Of a stretch of 64,000 nt of DNA, positions 62,801 to 64,000 are shown piece by piece (position 1 is the first letter of the stretch; every line of letters begins with the position of its first letter). The translations under genes were made by a program, and so were the position numbers. Under the pieces are notes generated by a model. The model was not told the origin of the DNA and did no database searches. It saw nothing but the letters and a program-made list of their open reading frames with translations. The DNA is from a virus. The DNA lies in the IMG/VR virus record IMGVR_UViG_3300030101_002616, positions 1 to 64,000 of that record. One strand, given 5' to 3'.

Positions 62801-63737
62801 AACTACCAGAATGTTAGCGCTGATGAAAAACTTAGAGGGAAAATTAAAGGATAAGGATGGTAATGTTATAAACAATGAAGATGGAAAGCCAGCTAATTTA
62901 TATGACTTACTATCAATAGATAAGAAGACAGGAAAAATGTCAGTAGATTCTAGAGTTGCAAACTTTAATAAGAGTGACTTTATAAATCTAGTGCAAGGAT
63001 TAGCTAGAAGAACTAACCAAACTAAGGGTGGATTTGACAGACCAACTGCACAAAGAATGTGGTATGGTAAACTAGCAATGCTATTCCGCAGCTGGCTAGT
63101 ACCCGGACTAAGACGTCGTTATGGACACGGAGGATTTACAGGCCCAACAGTGCATGCTGATGAAGAGTTAGGAACTGTAACTCAAGGTATGTACATATCA
63201 TTCTGGAACTTTTTACGTAAAAGTGTAGCAGATAGAGCATGGCCACATACTGTATTTGATCAACTAACTGAGATGGAGCAGCAAAATATAAAACGTACAG
63301 GAACAGAGTTTGGATCTTTAGCAGCAGCATTTGTTCTAATACAAGCCTTACAAAATCTAGATGATGATGAAGAAAACTTTGCAACAAACTTTTTACTGTA
63401 CCAAACATTAAGATACCAAGCAGAGATAGTACAATGGACTCCAGGTGTTGGAACTATGGAAGCTATTCGTATTTTAAAATCACCAACAGCAACAGCAAGA
63501 CACGTAGAAAAAGCTATTAAACTTTTTGGTCAAATTAAAGACGAAGGATTATATAATCTAGGATTCCCAATAGATGAAAAAGATATATTCTATCAAAGAG
63601 ATTCAGGACGTTATCAAAAAGGTGATAGAAAAATTAAAAAAAGTCTTGAAGATTTACTGCCAATACTCAGAGGTCTAAACAAAAGTAAGACCCCTGAAGA
63701 GGCAGCTCAATATTTCCTAGGAGGAACGTATAACTAA
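59871..63737 (+). CDS. giant cargo-like virion protein (1288 aa)
   Basis: The N-terminal 120 residues form a mixed domain (CSIQVNGQEHIMLTQLADYI). Then come long charged helices, then a C-terminal third with aromatic and basic segments (MLFRSWLVPGLRRRYGHGGF; FGSLAAAFVLIQALQNLDDD) that may touch membrane. No catalytic motif is seen. In crAss-like phages a large protein follows the polymerase and is packed with it; this is likely that protein. Its end overlaps the leftward gene's end by 3 bases. Confidence 0.6.
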   Translation: MAKKCSIQVNGQEHIMLTQLADYIDNSEPNSRSIEKVVDILKEGKGITSVQGVPGLFVTEDQRKDIKLINSQGMVPGLIDVKYFESIAQGPDGSPTNIYKIEVNDNILQQRPKVGDSNSNFNYNNQYELDQFNRLSADKKSTQTTEKEIPDKPESPKVYSTNAQAQNELQQLALDAKIIIEAQLQEVKGLPDEMREKKEIRLKRLQAAVDKIKRADDFFMFVVANRDNINNAVEEFNSIMALPIEERAKPKNMNRMYEIKNTLDSVDTLVKLKQVVIDQIGLGQQGRLQEILDNIKNTIDKAEELDNSFEREIIPIMAEVLVGYHNQAIDPKIDSIIKNIEKFGDWRRFKSEVDTTNEYKELEERLKDGKITTQGFEEAAKRMTLDSFKNRKILGRDKLIKEMTAAHKDKSAFSYYFDPLIYSSEAAIQLFTKSVKEATFKKNEMTLDFKYILKEEYDAFTEGMNETQIAKLNDDLLEVVTYYRRDANGDISSTELLSLVHPLLINKFNEDRIKMRERLNKKYNRPQREDYTSKAEYGEANAAWDRSKNRTLYYKAEQKWIQENTEPIEGWEKEIAKLNREIGEAEKTLQKAKAAGRSDAEYNAMQQIKETRKAIRSMINPVTGKPKGPLVKPKTSVYTNPKYTAIQNDPRKKRYYDFTLKSLRETQQMIGKKRMRSQVYDEYSYLMPSIRKNDFDRAMEQGLVASAKELLSDTFTVQETEKDVFGNYNEQTGELQQAVPVFYTNEVDHKDISKDIASSLYQFRDMANNYVTKNEIVGQVMLFRDILKNRDTMEVDAGGVAYLSGIANKLGVKLPAKKAGESYTFKHVDAFIDTIMFGQRELKENFKIFGKEISANKFANALNAFVAMNTLSFNFLQGANQSIIDNMALISEANAGEFFSRSDLAWAKSQYWSEGAGLSDTGRFIPDTKLGKALEMFDALTEFTDQEGRRLVGGRLRKALETGNLLVVQQAAEHEVATTRMLALMKNLEGKLKDKDGNVINNEDGKPANLYDLLSIDKKTGKMSVDSRVANFNKSDFINLVQGLARRTNQTKGGFDRPTAQRMWYGKLAMLFRSWLVPGLRRRYGHGGFTGPTVHADEELGTVTQGMYISFWNFLRKSVADRAWPHTVFDQLTEMEQQNIKRTGTEFGSLAAAFVLIQALQNLDDDEENFATNFLLYQTLRYQAEIVQWTPGVGTMEAIRILKSPTATARHVEKAIKLFGQIKDEGLYNLGFPIDEKDIFYQRDSGRYQKGDRKIKKSLEDLLPILRGLNKSKTPEEAAQYFLGGTYN

Positions 63738-64000
63738 CGACCTTCTCTTTCTATAGCCATAAGCAATAGTAATAGATAACCAACTAGATCTCTAGCTGTG
63801 TCTTCTGTATCATCATTCAATCCTTTGTTAGCTATGCGGGCTAGCTTATCATCTATCCTAGCTTTGATAGCTTCACTTGCTCCAAGTTTACTAAATACAC
63901 CAAGAGGGTTAAGCGCCGTGTTTCCATACGCAGCGTTCTTTTCCTTCAGTAAATCTGTAATGGATTCAGTAACTTTGTCCAAGTGCCATGCAAAATCTGC
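63734..64000 (-). CDS. DUF1599/Nmad1-like protein, 5' end outside the window
   Basis: The frame is open to the right edge (upstream residues ADFAWHLDK continue), so the N-terminus is missing; 88 residues are visible. The pattern LKEKNAAYGNTALNPLGVFS, then ASEAIKARIDDKLARI and DTARDLVGYLLLLL is typical of DUF1599 (nucleotide modification associated domain 1), an all-helical family related to MazG-type pyrophosphatases. Such proteins may act on unusual nucleotides. It reads leftward, converging on the cargo gene, and marks the start of the next gene block. Confidence 0.65.
   Translation of the reverse strand, partial: ADFAWHLDKVTESITDLLKEKNAAYGNTALNPLGVFSKLGASEAIKARIDDKLARIANKGLNDDTEDTARDLVGYLLLLLMAIEREGR

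Noticed and set aside
5122-63737. Stop-codon recoding (TAG to Gln) as in some gut crAss-like phages
   Set aside because: Genes end normally at TAG, TAA or TGA, and long genes stay open without reassigning TAG.
1-64000. CRISPR arrays, insertion sequences or an integrase
   Set aside because: No regularly spaced direct repeats, transposase motifs or recombinase genes were seen on either strand.

Overview
The window is a 64 kb piece of a tailed, double-stranded DNA phage genome that looks crAss-like (podovirus type), most likely infecting a marine Bacteroidetes (flavobacterial) host. The phage assignment rests on a full set of virion genes in order: large terminase, portal, acidic scaffold, capsid, ring/connector proteins, a 1640-residue muzzle-like tail protein, four giant cargo-like proteins and a 2041-residue protein with the acidic loop DFDVD expected of the crAss-like virion RNA polymerase. 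The host assignment rests on AT-rich sequence, Bacteroidetes-type promoters (TTG and TAnnTTTG boxes), absence of obvious Shine-Dalgarno sites, and a phage gene for a secreted protein ending in a type IX secretion sorting domain, a system confined to Bacteroidetes. Stop codons look standard; I see no need for TAG recoding.

Layout: 1-2299 carries small leftward genes (mostly unknown, two membrane proteins, one tiny lipoprotein) with structured noncoding segments between them. 2300-2777 is a noncoding divergent region with two rightward promoters. 2778-5176 is a dense run of small overlapping genes (GroES-like, winged-helix, zinc-ribbon and IHF/HU-like proteins). 5122-15006 holds the packaging and head genes. 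15044-16511 encodes two probably abundant virion proteins between hairpins. 16583-31424 is a long accessory block of fibre/adhesin genes in which exported proteins and lysis genes are embedded. 31426-37011 has a holin-like gene, a metallophosphoesterase, ring/connector proteins and small, very basic glycine-rich proteins. 37011-63737 encodes the muzzle, the giant cargo-like proteins and the RNA polymerase. A leftward gene related to nucleotide-modification proteins runs off the right end.

How it fits together: the right half builds a virion that carries its own RNA polymerase and ejects it with other giant proteins, one of which has a LysM peptidoglycan-binding domain. The middle block would set host recognition and lysis. 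Its most unusual content is a group of exported proteins: a lipoprotein, a secreted thioredoxin-fold protein lacking the active-site cysteines, and a type IX-secreted repeat protein whose repeats also occur in a 1488-residue fibre-like protein of the same phage. This suggests the phage places its own proteins on the surface of the infected cell.
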